Of a DNA stretch of 64,000 bases, positions 36,954-49,240 are shown piece after piece; within the stretch, counting starts at the first letter, position 1, and each line of letters opens with the position of its first letter. The stretch spans positions 9,753,859 through 9,817,858 of the forward strand of contig NC_061802.1 of the NCBI RefSeq assembly GCF_021462225.1, written 5' to 3'. The translations under genes and the position numbers were made by a program. The notes beneath the pieces are model-generated. The model was not told where the DNA came from, made no database searches, and was given only the letters and a program-made list of their open reading frames with translations. The DNA is from Girardinichthys multiradiatus. Its lineage: Eukaryota > Chordata > Actinopteri > Cyprinodontiformes > Goodeidae.

Positions 36954-37798
36954 TAAGAGGAAGACGACAAGTACGAATACGAATTCTATCTGTTTAACTT
37001 CCACCTATTGGGGAAATCCAGCAGAAGTTTGAAAACAATGTGCCGGGAGTCAGCTGTTCTCTCGGGGTTCAGCGCACCTCAACCACCCGGTCAGCTGACA
37101 GCTGGCAAGCCGGCTGCTGGGGCAATGGACGAACACATCGGCGCATTTGTGCAATTAAGCAATATCTTGATACACTGATCAAATATTTAAGGTTTACACA
37201 ACTACATTCTCGTTTAAAAACATTGTAAAAGTTCAGTTGTTTCACAGAATGTGCAATATATCCAATTTTATTCTGAATGTTTCTCTCTCCTCCGGCCTTT
37301 GCTACTTCCATTTAAACAATCTACTTCGATCCGCAATGAATCATGGGATAGGGTGGGACACAGAGGATACACCGGACCCATCCTTCAAATCTGGGGATAA
37401 GAAGGATGCATTTGTTGGAACCTTGGAGATTGGACAGCATGCGTCGCCTCATCCAGGACGTTATCGGCCTACAAATGCGTCCTTCAAAAGAATGCAGTAC
37501 TAAATTTGGACACAGCAATAATGAATGACATCCGTGAATCAGTAAATCTGTGTTTGATTAATCTCTGTCTTCAAGAACCCAGATGTGTGACACAAAAAAC
37601 GGAATTTTGGAACTGAAATTGAATTTCAAACCTGAAAGTAGTCAAACTGAATTTTCAATACAAAGCAAAGCAATTTTCAAAGCAAACAAGTTAAGTTTTA
37701 AACCATTACATTCAGTTTCAGTTTAGTGAAAATAATTTTCAAACCAATGCATTTAATTTAAAATTACACAAATACAGATTCAGTCTGCTTCCCATAGG

Positions 37799-40700
37799 AA
37801 GGATTTATCTTTCAAAGACAAATGATTAGCTCAAAGTATAACTACAATCTCTATTTATTCTACCATTTTCATTTTGGTCATTTTTCTGCTCTTTACTGGA
37901 GTTAAAAACATCAAAATGTGGCCACCAAGGTTGCTTGGTCAGCAAACAAAATCCTGTGCTAATTAATAAGTCACCAACACATGGTGACAGTATGAAATCA
38001 AGGGGGGTTATTAATGAGACATCCTCATGTATTTTCTGGTCGTAAATGTAAATTTATACCTGGAAACAATATAATAATTGCTGCAGAAATGGGAAATAAA
38101 AATTAGCAACCTGAAAGCAAAAACAATCCTGTTTTATCTCAACTGGAGAAACCCATCACCCATGATGTGCTACAAATATTCAGCTTGTGAACCCTAGTCT
38201 TTGTTACGACGATAGCAAAGATGTTAACATGCACAGGGACAGTCACACATGCACAATCCTGAATGTTCAACCTCCGTCACCCATCCGGAATAGCTAACTT
38301 TCTGCTTGGCTGGTTCGGTTCAGGGAGACAAGAGAGAGAGATGGGGGGTGCTGGACCGAGTCATGCAGCATGAGCAAATAAGGCGGAGGAGGAGGAGGAG
38401 AAAGAACTGGAGGAAGACTGTTTCCAGACCTCTGAATCACCGCCAACATCACCAGATACATCTCTGACTCAAAAAGGACTGAAGTGCCTGCATCACTCTT
38501 ACATGCAAGAAACCAATCACAATACTTGGTAGGTAGTACAAATGTAGATCACAACACCAGTTTAAGGTACTAGTAGTATAATTATTTAGTCATTTCATCT
38601 TTTCCAAGATATGTTTTTCTCAAGCTGCCAAGAGAAAAAAAGGTGAAGCTTTTTAGACTTGAACATTCAAATTACACACTGCATCCTGACGTCTACATAC
38701 TAAATGCCAGCCTTTAGCCTCTTAAAGTTTTTATATTTTTCCTTTTGACTTTAGGAAAACAGGTTCAATAACACTTTCAGCAAAATTAATCAACAACTAA
38801 GTTATCTGAAAGGTCAGGAGGGTATACTGATGCAACACTGTGACAACTCTAATAAAGAGCCTGGATTTTGATATCCTTGAGGGATTTTAAACCAGTTGTT
38901 ATACTGTGAAATATCACAGACAGAATATTTTAATTGACACTCCTGAAGTTGTTTGGATGGAGGAAAGTTGATTTAAATGTGCTTCAAATAATTTGATAGT
39001 TGGAGTTAAATGGGCTAATGAGTAAGTGGCATTTTAAATGTATCTGGGTCAATATTAGTCCATAAATGAATTTACCGAGGCAAGGCCGTATCTGTGTTGC
39101 TATGTTTCAGGACATCATGTTCTTAAAAAGAGACACTAAGGAGCAAGACTGAACAACAATCATTTCAGCCAAAGGAACCAATTGACAGAGGCCTAAAATT
39201 AGCCTTCTTAGCATGCAGGTCAGCTGTTAAAAAAAACATAGACAAACAGAAATACTAACATAATTAATATAACATAACCAGCTTTTTTAAAAACCTCAAC
39301 ATGTTGTCACAAACGCTCTCATATCTAAAAAACCCACTATCATTACTGTTTTTTCACACCGAGTGCTTGGGTTAAAGAGGTCATTTCTTATACTTCAAAT
39401 CAGGCTGAAATAAACCCACCAGCAGCATCAAGCAGGCACCATCTACCCTTCAAGCCTTGGCAAACACATGGGCAACCAGAGCAAATCCCCGGGAACCCGT
39501 TGCTTAAAAACAGCCTTTGTGATATAGACATTTTTTTTTTCAAGATCAGAGTAACTACTTAATGAGAATCATATAAAATTGGTTTCCAGTATGGGTTTCT
39601 GAATGAAGGTGATTTGGACTTTATATTAGCTAACAAAATTTAGAGTAGTCATCAAAGACAGTAACCCGTATTGACCTGAACTGCTGAAGTAAATCCTTTG
39701 CAAAGATTCTTCTATCCAAGAAACAAAGGGTTACTCTATTATTAAGGCTCACAATGACCAAAAAATTGCAGTCAAAAATAAATACATGTTTATTTTATAC
39801 AGAGACATTAGCTAGCTTGCAGCAAGTATGCTCCATTACCCAGCCAGAGGAGTCAAAGAAAGAGGATCTAGGGACAGATCCAGGGCTAAAGAACAACAAA
39901 TAAAGCAAAAACAAGTTTTGAAAATAAGAAGTATAGTAGTGCTTTTAGTGTAATCACTCCAGTGAGTATGATGATATCAGGCTTATATAAACTCACCCAT
40001 ATTTGAACTCTGTTTACAAAGAGATTAAAATGTAATTTTTTCCTACTCACACCCTCTAATTGGAGATCTAATGTCTAAATGTTTTCATAAAGCATAAATA
40101 TAACCAGAGGGGAACAACAAGCTGACCAAATCATTCCTCTAGGTGGACAGGCTTTGTAATCATAACATTTATGAAAAGTTCTGCCCACCATAGGACGGAT
40201 CAACCAGAGCTTGGCCTGTATGTTTTTATTGTAAAGTTAACAGACTTCACCTAGAAGTTGAGAGGTGGGTTTGGAAATGTTGGCTACAGTAAAAAAAATC
40301 TCATCTTTCTATTCTTAGTAATACATTTCAACTTAAATTTGGATTATATTATATGCTGTGGACACCCTGTTTGGTTTTAGTCCATCATCTGTGGATTGCT
40401 GGACATCTAAAGACCAAAAGGCTAATCCCCCCTCCACCAAGCAGCAAAACTGCAAATGAGCAAACGTTTCTGTGTTTTGTACAAAAAGTCAGCAGATTTG
40501 TTCTTTGCTCTTGAGCTGTGCAGCCTGCGGACGAGCTTGTTGGTCAGGGTGGATTTTTACACACTTGTGCAGTGACACAGTTTCAGGTGGTCAGGTATGA
40601 AGTTGTTCGAATCAATGATTACTGGTTTTGTGGTATTCATTGTTTTAAAATAAAAGCATAAAAGTAATAAGTGATAAAACTTTGCGATTGCCTTCTTTCT

Positions 40701-43700
40701 CCACTATGGGATTTATTGGTTCATGTCACACATTTTCTTTTTATGGCAGCATTAAAAAGATTTGTTATAATGATACATTTTGAGCTATAATAGTTAAAGT
40801 AGCATTTTATAAAGTAGCATTTGCTTCCATTTGTCCATCTCACAAAACAAAACAAAACAAAACAAAACAAAACAAAACAACAAAGAAGTCTTGGACCCTT
40901 TATTTGTCATCTTTTAGTTCACACAAAGTCTTTGGAGATGTTTAAATCTGTTTCCAAGGTGGATATTTTAAAAAACTGTAATTGTGGTGTAGAGGTGCGG
41001 ACTGGATATCCAGAGATTATCAAGAACTATGACAAAAAGGTTCGCTTTGGTTAAGCTCACTCTGGCTCTCAGCACTAAATAGCCCAACAAATAATTTGTT
41101 TCATACGTTTTTTTAAACTTAAAATGTAAGATAAAGACGTTATTGACTAAGAGTACCCAAGATTTTCAAAATGACACAATATTATAAATTCCAGTACAGA
41201 CTACTGTTCAGAACATAACAGGGTAAGTGGTCTTACTAATATTACAAAGTGGGGCCACATGTTTAGCACAATAATAACCCTTAATTAAATCATATTTTAA
41301 TTTAATTTTAGAGCCATTCGCTCTGCAATTGAGTGGTTTTTGTTTCGTTTCTCCATCTGTCTCCCTATTTGTGAGCAGTTGGCATAAACACACTGGCAGC
41401 AGCGGCAACAAAAATCACGTCAATTCTTTCCTGACGCTCATGCAAAGATGATTTCACGAAGGCCAGAAGAGAAGGAAACAAATCAATACCAGACGGAGTA
41501 CTGGATGGAATGGTGATGAAAGATGGATATTTAGACTGACATTTAAGCTGAGGTAAATAACCCTCTGTGTAGAGCCAAAGCTGAAACCGCTGCGTTTAAT
41601 GGAGTCTGTTTTTCTGTTTACGTGACTGTCTCTTTACATATGCACACACAGCACCTGACATTTTCTTACCTCTTCTTGTTTATAAGTCTCTTATGTTCTC
41701 TCCAGAGCCTCTTCACCCCACTAAAAGCATCTGATGGTCATCACTCAGAGGGAGGGCAGGCTCAGCATAAACACTCTTTCTTCTTCCTCAGATAAAATCT
41801 GTAATATCTGCAGTCACGCACTGCTTTGAAGAAACTACAGTAGATAAAGGTTTAAAAGAGAAAATGACTTGAAGATTGGAAAAATATACTTCAGTTTATA
41901 TTGTCATCAGATAAGTGTTCGTGAGGAAAGCAGCCTGTTTCTATATTTGTTCATATTTTTCCATCCTCTCCGGTCCTATTCTTACCTTCCTTCTGTCTCT
42001 CTCTCTCCTTAATGCACTTTTTGTGTGAGTTGGAAAAGAGGCCGATGTACCCCTCGGCCAACCATCAAACATTTACATCCTGTGGTGCTGTGAAGTGCAA
42101 AAAAACAGAGAACGACAGAATGGCAGACAGGAAAAGGGAAGAAGAGCCCACAAATTACACAAGGAGGGATGTAGAGACGGCAAGAAAACAGAGCAGGGCA
42201 AGGGACCGACAGCGCCAAAGTTAGATAAAGAAAGACCAGATGGAAAGCAGGAAATTTAGAAGGGAGTCGGAGCAAAACAAAGACAGAGAGAGACATAGAA
42301 AGGAGACAGGGGAAAAGCTGAGCAGTCCTAACAGAAGGGTCGTTGTCTGAGAGCTCCAAGGGTCAGGAGGTCACGAGACACTTGTCCAAAGCAAAGGCAG
42401 AGTTGGTCACAATGTGATATTATCAACTATTTTTTTATAATAATCAGAATTACTAGACCGCACTTAGCAAAATCATCATTAAGACAATGAACAGAAAGGA
42501 AAAAGTAAACAGAAAATTTTTAAAACATGTTCTATGCTTTAAACATTTGTACAAAACTCCAGTCTCTGCACGTTCTTCAGTATTACATTAAAAGGATTTT
42601 AATCCATAAGACATTTGTAGCCTTTTTGAAACTAACTTTTATAACTGCCCCACTATTAAATGTTACCAGCCCAAAAAAACAAAAAGAAGCATGAGATGGC
42701 TTGGCTGATTAAAACCTAGTTTCATATTATCTCCTCATTTATCTGCACAAAATATCAATTTCCAGATGTAATCTCTTTCCAGAGATTTTACTTCTGGTTG
42801 GTAACATTTAGAGAAGCATCATGCAATACTGTTATCATCTGTGTATTATGAATACATCATCAATTACTGTTGATTTGCAACCTGCAACATCTGTAAACAA
42901 ATCAACAGGCATTTACAATGCATCATTGTGTAAAAGTGCATCAAGTGCAAAATATTTTAGTATTAGACATCTATAAAGGTAATAGTATGACTCTTTAGAT
43001 AATATGATTAAGCAGCTAGTTACTAAATGCTGATTGGTGTTGGGCAGGTACTGGACCTGGAAAACAACAAAAAGCTTCCTGATGAGTTATACTGAGCTAA
43101 GCAGCCGCCAAACCATTTCACATCCTCTGGCAATAAACAATGTGATTCAAATATAACTTGTTTGTTATAAGCTTATTCTTCAAAGAAAACCAACTCAACG
43201 ATATGTGGAAGTTGTTTTTTTGTCTCAGTTTGTATATTTTGTGACAATTATTGCAGTGCCAACTCTGATAAATATACAGAATCACATCTATATCATAACT
43301 TTTCATTTTATTCATTCAACAGTAGAAAGGTAATGGAGAAAACCTTTCAATTAATGTGCCGTTTTTTTTTTTTATTTCCTCTACAACGTCTGGAACAGGT
43401 GGGCAGATAATTAGGCCAGACAGAGTGCACAGCCTGTAATACCCAGAGGGATTTCCAGGTGGGGGATTTCTTTTCTCTATAGGTGAATTAATACTGACAA
43501 TCTATGGTTGTGCAAGTTTTTTTAAGACATGGGATAAACACAGTGGTGTAGTCATTTCTCTTATAATCTTGCTGCTTATTATTTTCTCCGAAATGTGGCT
43601 GAATTAACAAAGGAAGAAGATCAAATGAAGTTTAAAGCATCTGGTCTTGGCTGTCAGTATCAGTTATCTTGAACCTCCCCTTAGCTTTCTCTCATTCTAC

Positions 43701-44640
43701 TTTTGTTTTTTGTTTTTTAAATCCAAGTTACTTTTATTTTTCCAACATTTCTAAATTTAACTTTATGTCAGAGCATCAGACTAAGTGAGCAAAAAGACCT
43801 GAGTGTCTCGCTCAATGATAATTTATCATGAACTTGGCTGGTAATGGGCTTGCCTGGTGTTTAATGGCTGTAATGGGTGTAATAGGCCTTTGCCTGGTCG
43901 CTGGATAGAGCCTATATGCGGCAGATTTATGGGAACAAACAAAGAAAAGAACATTTTAATGATTCCTAAATAAAACCATTATCCTTGTTTTTCTTCTTCC
44001 CTCTCTCCCTCGTACCCACCCAACCCCCACCAAGCTCTGACGGCTCAGACATAGCCTTTACAATGAAACGGAGAAGACACCAATGGAGGTGGTTGCTGGA
44101 AAGGAAGAAGAGGGAATAAACAAGCATTACATTACAAATATGTGTGGTCCAAATCGCTGATGTGACCACACATGGTTGAGAATATTATAGAAAAGCTCAG
44201 CAGAAGTCTAATAATGTTTAATATGCAGAATTTGAGATAATCTTTTTATTCTACTTATTTAAAGAAACACAAATACCAAGCTGATATTATTCAAGCAAAC
44301 CATTTTACGTAGAGCCTGCAGTCTTAATGAGAGTAATGGGTAGCGCTCTTTTAGTTTCTATGCTATGACTGTCTGCGTTTTTTGTGACTAGGAATATTTC
44401 TAACCAGCTGAATTTATCTTTTTACAGTGTTCAGCAACAGGTAGGGGAGGGGCAGTGCTGCATTACTGTATGCTCCTTATAACCAGCCAAATCTCTGGTC
44501 ACACCAATCATTTCTGTGCCATCTCATAATGACTAAAATCTAGAAAAGGTATGATGATTTTTTTTCTGGTTTTAAAATCATAACTTTTAATAACCTTGGT
44601 ATACCTTACTATCAGTACCTGGCCAATACCTACTTAAGAA
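37799..44640. other. Long gene-free stretch
   Basis: No gene or element was recognised over nearly 7 kb apart from the AAAAC microsatellite. A GA-rich patch (38325-38410, with a GGAGGAGGAGG run) stands out from its AT-rich surroundings but carries no open frame. Given the pde4b exon downstream on the plus coordinate, this is likely pde4b intron. Confidence 0.5.
40843..40880. repeat. AAAAC pentanucleotide microsatellite
   Basis: Seven or more AAAAC units in tandem. Confidence 0.9.
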
Positions 44641-44649
44641 GGTCAGAAA

Positions 44650-44952
44650 TTAATCAGAGCATCTTAGAATCTCATCTAGACAAATTGCATCATTGTCGGT
44701 GACATCAAAATCCGAACAATTCTGGTAACATTGCAATATATCTGTCATTACAGCTTGTGTTGAGTCATATAGACTTTCATTTGCTGCCTGGGGTTGTGAA
44801 CCAAAACAGACCACCAGGTTGTGTAATGCATTAACAATCCGTGCACAGCTCAGCAGTCTTCCAAAGCACGGTTTGATCAGTTCATCCAAAAATGCATTAA
44901 GGTACAAGGCTGAGATGTAGCACAGGAGAGGGCAAACTTGGCTGAATGTCAT
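44650..44952 (-). CDS. Uncharacterised 100-residue Cys-containing open frame
   Basis: A true ATG (44952) opens a 100-residue frame ending at 44650. It has a hydrophobic N-terminal third (CPLLCYISALYLNAFLDELI), nine cysteines in total and an acidic C-terminus (CSDFDVTDNDAICLDEILRC). The bases before the ATG (TGCATTAAAG) could act as a weak splice acceptor. No family was recognised. It lies 400 bp beyond the pde4b exon donor on the same strand. It could be an exon fragment, a relic or chance; chance is the most likely. Confidence 0.2.
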   Translation of the reverse strand: MTFSQVCPLLCYISALYLNAFLDELIKPCFGRLLSCARIVNALHNLVVCFGSQPQAANESLYDSTQAVMTDILQCYQNCSDFDVTDNDAICLDEILRCSD

Positions 44953-45354
44953 CTTTAATGCATTATGTAATTCTATAACTCACAGACAAATCATAACACA
45001 TCAGATCTCAGATAATCTTACAACCAAATTTTTAAGAAAGCCCAAGAGGTTATTTATTCTCCTTTGCCTGCTATTTGTGTATTTTCATCTCTTCCTCTCA
45101 TTTACTAATTTTTCCCCAACATTGTGTTGTACTCTTAAATCAATTCCAGTCGTAGTACTATAGCTCTCATTCTTTTTCCCTTCTATTGTCTTTAGAGATT
45201 CCTCCTTAAAATCTTTCCCATCACTTCTCTCCTAATTCTCCAACAATTTGACCTAAGTCCACCAATATGTGGCTTGTTATATCTGTTCATGCACACTTGC
45301 TACAGTTTAAATTGCCTTCCTTATTTCTTTTCACTGACCATCCAAAGGCCTTAC

Positions 45355-45580
45355 CAGGTGTGAGCCACGGTGAAGCGCCGCCTCTGTCGAATGCTCTTGT
45401 TCACCATCAGCTTGCGAAACAGCCGCGGGGAGCTTCTCGGGGACAGTTTGGGAGACGTTGCTCCCCTCTTGCATCCCACCACACCCGGCATCTTCGGGGG
45501 TTCCAGCTCAAGGTGCATGTGCTCCTTGAACGTCCGGATGCATGAGTCCATTTCCACGCTCAGCTCGTTGGATGACATAC
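45355..45580 (-). CDS. pde4b: cAMP phosphodiesterase 4B, isoform-specific N-terminal exon (PDE4B3 type)
   Basis: The exon encodes the N-terminus of a long PDE4B isoform, a cytosolic enzyme that hydrolyses cAMP. The first ATG is at 45578 and gives 74 residues plus two bases of a split codon, closed by a donor GTAAGG (45354-45349). Diagnostic phrases are CIRTFKEHMHLELE, TSPKLSPRSSPRLFRKLM and NKSIRQRRRFTVAHT. The last is the shared PDE4 sequence preceding the UCR1 module; the first is specific to the PDE4B3 start. The next residue should be the Cys of the common CFDVENG exon, which is not in this window. The upstream edge is TCCTGCAG, an acceptor that abuts GTATG. Which pde4b paralogue (a or b) cannot be told. 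The remaining catalytic exons would lie beyond the left edge. Confidence 0.88.
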
Positions 45581-46206
45581 CTGCAGGATTGTGTTGGCTC
45601 CCGTCTGGCAAACTGCAATTCCTCTGTCAAATTCTGACCAACCTGCCTTTCATGTAAACTTGATTCCTTGTGTATTGTGAAGAATTATACAAGTTTTCAT
45701 GTGTTGAAGTGTTGCTAGAAAAACACAGACTTTCACCCAGGGATGGGATCCTCCCTCCTTACCCTGTTTTTTCACAGGTTTAAGGATTAGCCAGCCAGCA
45801 GTTGAGCCCTCTGTCTTTCTCTTTGCTTTTGGTTCATCCCCGGTGCCTTCCTGCAGATCTTTTCTTTTATCTGAGGCTGTACAGAAGGGTCATACACGAA
45901 AAATTCCTCTTCTCAACTGCACCGCTTTCCCATTCCCCCCCGGTCCTGGTGGCAGCTAAATGCACACCTTACTACCAACTCTTTCTCTCAGTCCATCCAG
46001 GTAGCCTGACGTTGGAGGATCTCCCTTATGAAATATTCAAAAGGGCTGAAAACTGCTCTCTGCCTCCTCCATCAACCACTGCTTGACTCTTTCTGCAAAC
46101 AACCCCCCACCTCTCTCACTCACTCGCTCTCCTTCTCACTCTCCTAAAGGCACTCCCGGTGTGGCACAGAGTGCTGAGTCTCTAGTCTGATTTCCCTTCC
46201 ACTCAC

Positions 46207-46250
46207 CCAGTTAGAGCAGCGAGAGGAGCAGAATGCAGCATGCAAGCAAA
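46207..46250 (-). other. pde4b: Candidate 5'UTR exon of pde4b
   Basis: On the minus strand CTCTAACTGG is followed by a good splice donor GTGAGTGG (46206 down). If used, it would join to the acceptor at 45581-45582, two bases before the start codon. The 5' limit is a guess from a TATA-like CATATATTC at about 46275-46283. This is inference from motifs only. Confidence 0.35.
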
Positions 46251-46269
46251 TACTTCCCTCTCTGTTTCA

Positions 46270-46362
46270 TTCAGAATATATGCAAGTAACCCAGAGCAGG
46301 CACATAGCAGGCACAGGCCACGCCTCCTCAGATGAGGATTGGCCAGTGAACACTGTGACGAC
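46270..46362 (-). promoter_or_regulatory. Putative promoter for the pde4b isoform
   Basis: Read on the minus strand, 46362 to 46270 contains a CRE half-site CGTCA (46356-46360), a CCAAT box (46338-46342), a GC/CACC-type box GGAGGCGTGGCC (46317-46328) and a TATA-like CATATATTC (about 46275-46283). The order and spacing fit a polymerase II promoter reading toward the pde4b exon about 700 bp downstream. A CRE half-site would fit the known cAMP induction of some PDE4 promoters. Individual motifs are short and could be chance. Confidence 0.4.
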
Positions 46363-47512
46363 AAGTGGGCAAGCCCCGGTAACAGGTTATCAGATTTATT
46401 ATTTATTTTCTGTTTATCTGAGATTTGCAAAATATTTGTAGTGATGATGTGATGAAATTTGGTGAAGTTGATGAGCCAAGAAGGAAAGATAAACTAGGAG
46501 CCCTTTCCCAGCAAGAAGAGAACCATGTATGTAATGTAATTGCATCATAAAAAGCATTTAGTCTGGTTGTAAACAGTCAAACCACACCACTGCCTCAGTA
46601 TGTAGAAAGAAACAAGACAATGTGGTATGAACACATTGGATTGTTCAGATTGGTGAAAAGAAAGACAAATGGGTGCAATGCCCTGAAGGTAGAAAGGCCG
46701 TGACGATGAGAGAGCAAACAAAAATCCAAAAAGAACATCAGAGGAGGCAGAATGGCAGTGTGACGAGTGACGGAAATGTGAGCACTAGCTTGTCTGCAAT
46801 TGGACCGATTTGTTTTGGTGGTGAGTCACCAATGAATTTGAGCCATGAAAGCTTGCAAGAGCTTTCTCACTAGATGCTCACCAAGAAACCCCTTTGAAAA
46901 TGGTTTTCCAAGCCTGTATCTAATTAAAAAAAAGACAAAAACACTTGTAGTAACGTGAGCCATCAAAGAATACAGCAGATTAGTGAGTATTTTTAGTCAA
47001 TGATTTAAATTTAAGGGATTGAGGTGTTGCTGGCAGAACAAATAGCCAAGCCTAAAAAAGAAAAAAAAAAACAAGCAAGCAAAAACGATGAAATATTGTA
47101 TTTGACAAAATACAAAAAACATCAATCCAATCAATGCAACAAAATAACAGCAGCTTCGCTCGAAACTCCAGAAGCAACAAGTGCAATGAACTGTTTATCT
47201 TATTCTTCTGCTGAATTTTACTTTTGTCCAGGCATGGTTTCTTCTGTGCCCTCTTCTACAAACCCAACCAACAATATTTAAGACGAAGAAAATTCCCTTG
47301 TTATCTTTTTCACAAAATGAGTAATAGTTTAACAAAGCACACAAAATGTGCAGTAAATAATCTATTTCAGGAGGGACAATTCAGTTTCCTGAAAGGGCCA
47401 CACAAGTAACTATGATTGTTGGTTGGGGCCATATCATTGGCGGAATTAAAATATTTGAAAATTTGTTTTGATAATAAACTCTAAACATATTTTTATCGGA
47501 TGCTTGATACAG
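46363..47512. other. Gene-free stretch
   Basis: Nothing recognised; an A-rich segment at about 47055-47110. It may be the intron of a longer pde4b isoform or upstream flank. Confidence 0.5.
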
Positions 47513-47686
47513 TTTTTTTTTTTTTTTTGTGGCACTTTATTGTTTTGAGTTTTTTTGACAGTAAGCTGACAGGAAAGGGATGGAGAGAGGGGGAAGACAT
47601 GCAGCAAAGGTCACCTGGGCCAGGAGTCAAACCCATGATGGCTGCTTCAAGCTGAAGACTCTGAATACGGGTCAGGTGCCCCACAG
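47513..47686 (-). mobile_element. tRNA-derived SINE with poly(A) tail
   Basis: On the minus strand it reads from a tRNA-like head with a B-box-like GGTTTGACTCC (47623-47633). The phrase TTTGCTGCATGTCTTCCCCC follows, then CTGTCAGCTTACTGTC and AATAAAGTGCCAC, ending in an A run (47513-47528). This plan is a common teleost tRNA-SINE, distinct from the V-SINE at 14906. The A box is weak. Confidence 0.65.
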
Positions 47687-49240
47687 TTTGTTATTCCGAA
47701 TTAACATTAAAATATTATATTAATATTATATTATTGCAATTAACTGTAACAAACAAATGAAAGTTCATGTATTTCACTGTTTGCTTAGTCTAATCATGTT
47801 AATTTAAGCTGTGATCCTTGAGAACAGATGTCTGTTCTGCGTAAACAGAGCCACTTCAGTAAATATATGCTTAAGAGTAGGGCTGCATGGTAGTAAGAAA
47901 GTAAACTGCAACACTCTGTGATCTTTAGCATTTTGGGTACCATCATCTGTGTCAGTTGTGAGCATCTACCACAGTACTGAATATCAGTCCAGCAGCAATG
48001 TAATGTTATAGGAACATGGGATGGCATATATTTCATGACAAAATGTTAATTTCAATCATTCAGGATTTGAAAAGTGACTGACTCGAGAAAAATGACCTGT
48101 GTACAAATATTCTTGCTAATAATCCAAACCCAATCTTTTATAGTAAAATATTCGCCTTTTTGACCTCATTACGTGGTCAAAAATGTTCTATGGAGGACTC
48201 AAGCCTCAGACCACAAGTCCGAGTCAAGTCTAAAGTTGTCAGGGGTTCAGGTTTAGAGGCAAAAAGACAAAATTGTTACAATTCTACCAGATACTTTTAC
48301 AAGTTTCTGACAAAAACCATGTTGTTAAGTTTGTTAGTATCAAGAGCCAATATCACAAATTAGGTAAGATGGGACAGAGATTTAGATTAACATTAATAAA
48401 ATGTTGATTTTAAAAGGGGCACAATCCCTTTTCCCAATTAAAACTTTAAATTGAGCAGAAACAACCTCCCTAACATTTAAAGTGGATTCAAGCCTCAATG
48501 GAAAACCATGTGCAGCACAACTGTTGAGGAGCTCAAGCTTAGATAGGCAAGAAAACACATTTGAAGGCTTTTCCCAAACACACAGGAGATGATAAAAACT
48601 GCGTCAGATTAGGAGCAGAAAACAGAGGAAAAGATTTACATTTAAGAGAATACGTTATATGATGCGAGAGGAACATTATTAATGCCATGTGTGTCAGTGA
48701 AGCCTTTAGCCAATCAGAGCAGAGTTGTGTCTACACAGAAAATAATCCTAGCTTTTGCAGCCAGACAGGAGAAACGGTGGCGTCTGACGTAATCTGGCTG
48801 CTGCAGTGTTGCTCCAGCAACCCCTTAATGTCGCATGACACGGTGACGTTCTGCAGTGCTAGAAAAATAAAGACAACATTCTTAACCAGCATGCATTGCT
48901 TTATGACTCTATAAAGACTCATTGAATCAATTATTACAATGATGTTTTTTATTCGTTTTTTTTTTTTTACTTGAGATGATTTAAAAACAATAGCAAAAAT
49001 ATATTCATTTTTACTGGCTTTGCTGGGTAATAAAATGTCAGGAGAAGAAAAGGAGAATCACAGAAGATGGATGTAATAGCAAAAAAAAAATGCAAGACAG
49101 AAATTTAAGCCTGTATAGTCAGAAATAAATTGCACACATTTTTACAAGGAGGACATTTTGCTATCCAAAAAAAAAATAAATGAAGGCCAGGCTAGGTTTT
49201 CCAGAGAGAGCTCAGATAAAGACAGGACATGACATATTTG
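47687..49240. other. Gene-free stretch with one CAAGTC repeat copy
   Basis: About 48170-48255 holds the second copy of the CAAGTC/GAGTC-rich repeat seen at 2525-2620. Otherwise nothing was recognised. Confidence 0.45.

Larger units (their letters stand above)
33339..36980 (+). mobile_element. Rex3 (RTE-clade) LINE, near full length, with 10-bp target duplication
   Basis: GAATTCTATC occurs immediately before (33329-33338) and after (36981-36990) the element. The sequences TGGCAGACTGGGGTGGTGGT (about 35615) and CAGGGCTGCCCTTTGTCACC (about 36056) coincide with the published Rex3 primer sites. The element has a GC-rich 5' region, endonuclease, reverse transcriptase and a short 3'UTR ending GACGACAAGTACGAATAC. 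It is disabled by a TAG at 34358, a solo LTR inserted at 34642-35068, a TGA at 35920 and a frame change near 36165. Confidence 0.92.
32690..37798. mobile_element. Non-autonomous DNA element with ~270-300-bp inverted repeats, hosting Rex3
   Basis: The left arm (32690-32994, starting CCTATGGGAAG) and the right arm (37531-37798, ending CTTCCCATAGG) are imperfect inverted repeats along their whole length. Shared phrases include TTTGTGTAATTTTAAATTAA, GTTTGACTACTTTCA and AATTTCAGTTCCAAAATTC. The left arm has about 35 extra bases near its tip. Without the Rex3 insertion the element would be about 1.46 kb. No transposase is visible in the interior. A target duplication is not obvious, so the superfamily is undetermined. 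Confidence 0.7.

Noticed and set aside
38325..38410. GA-rich patch as a second promoter or 5'UTR
   Set aside because: No core promoter motifs, donor site or open frame could be tied to it; composition alone is insufficient.
42009..42359. Hydrophobic 116-residue open frame, possibly a membrane protein
   Set aside because: It opens at TTG, not ATG, and lies antisense to a purine-rich tract, which by itself yields Leu/Ser/Phe/Cys-rich translation.
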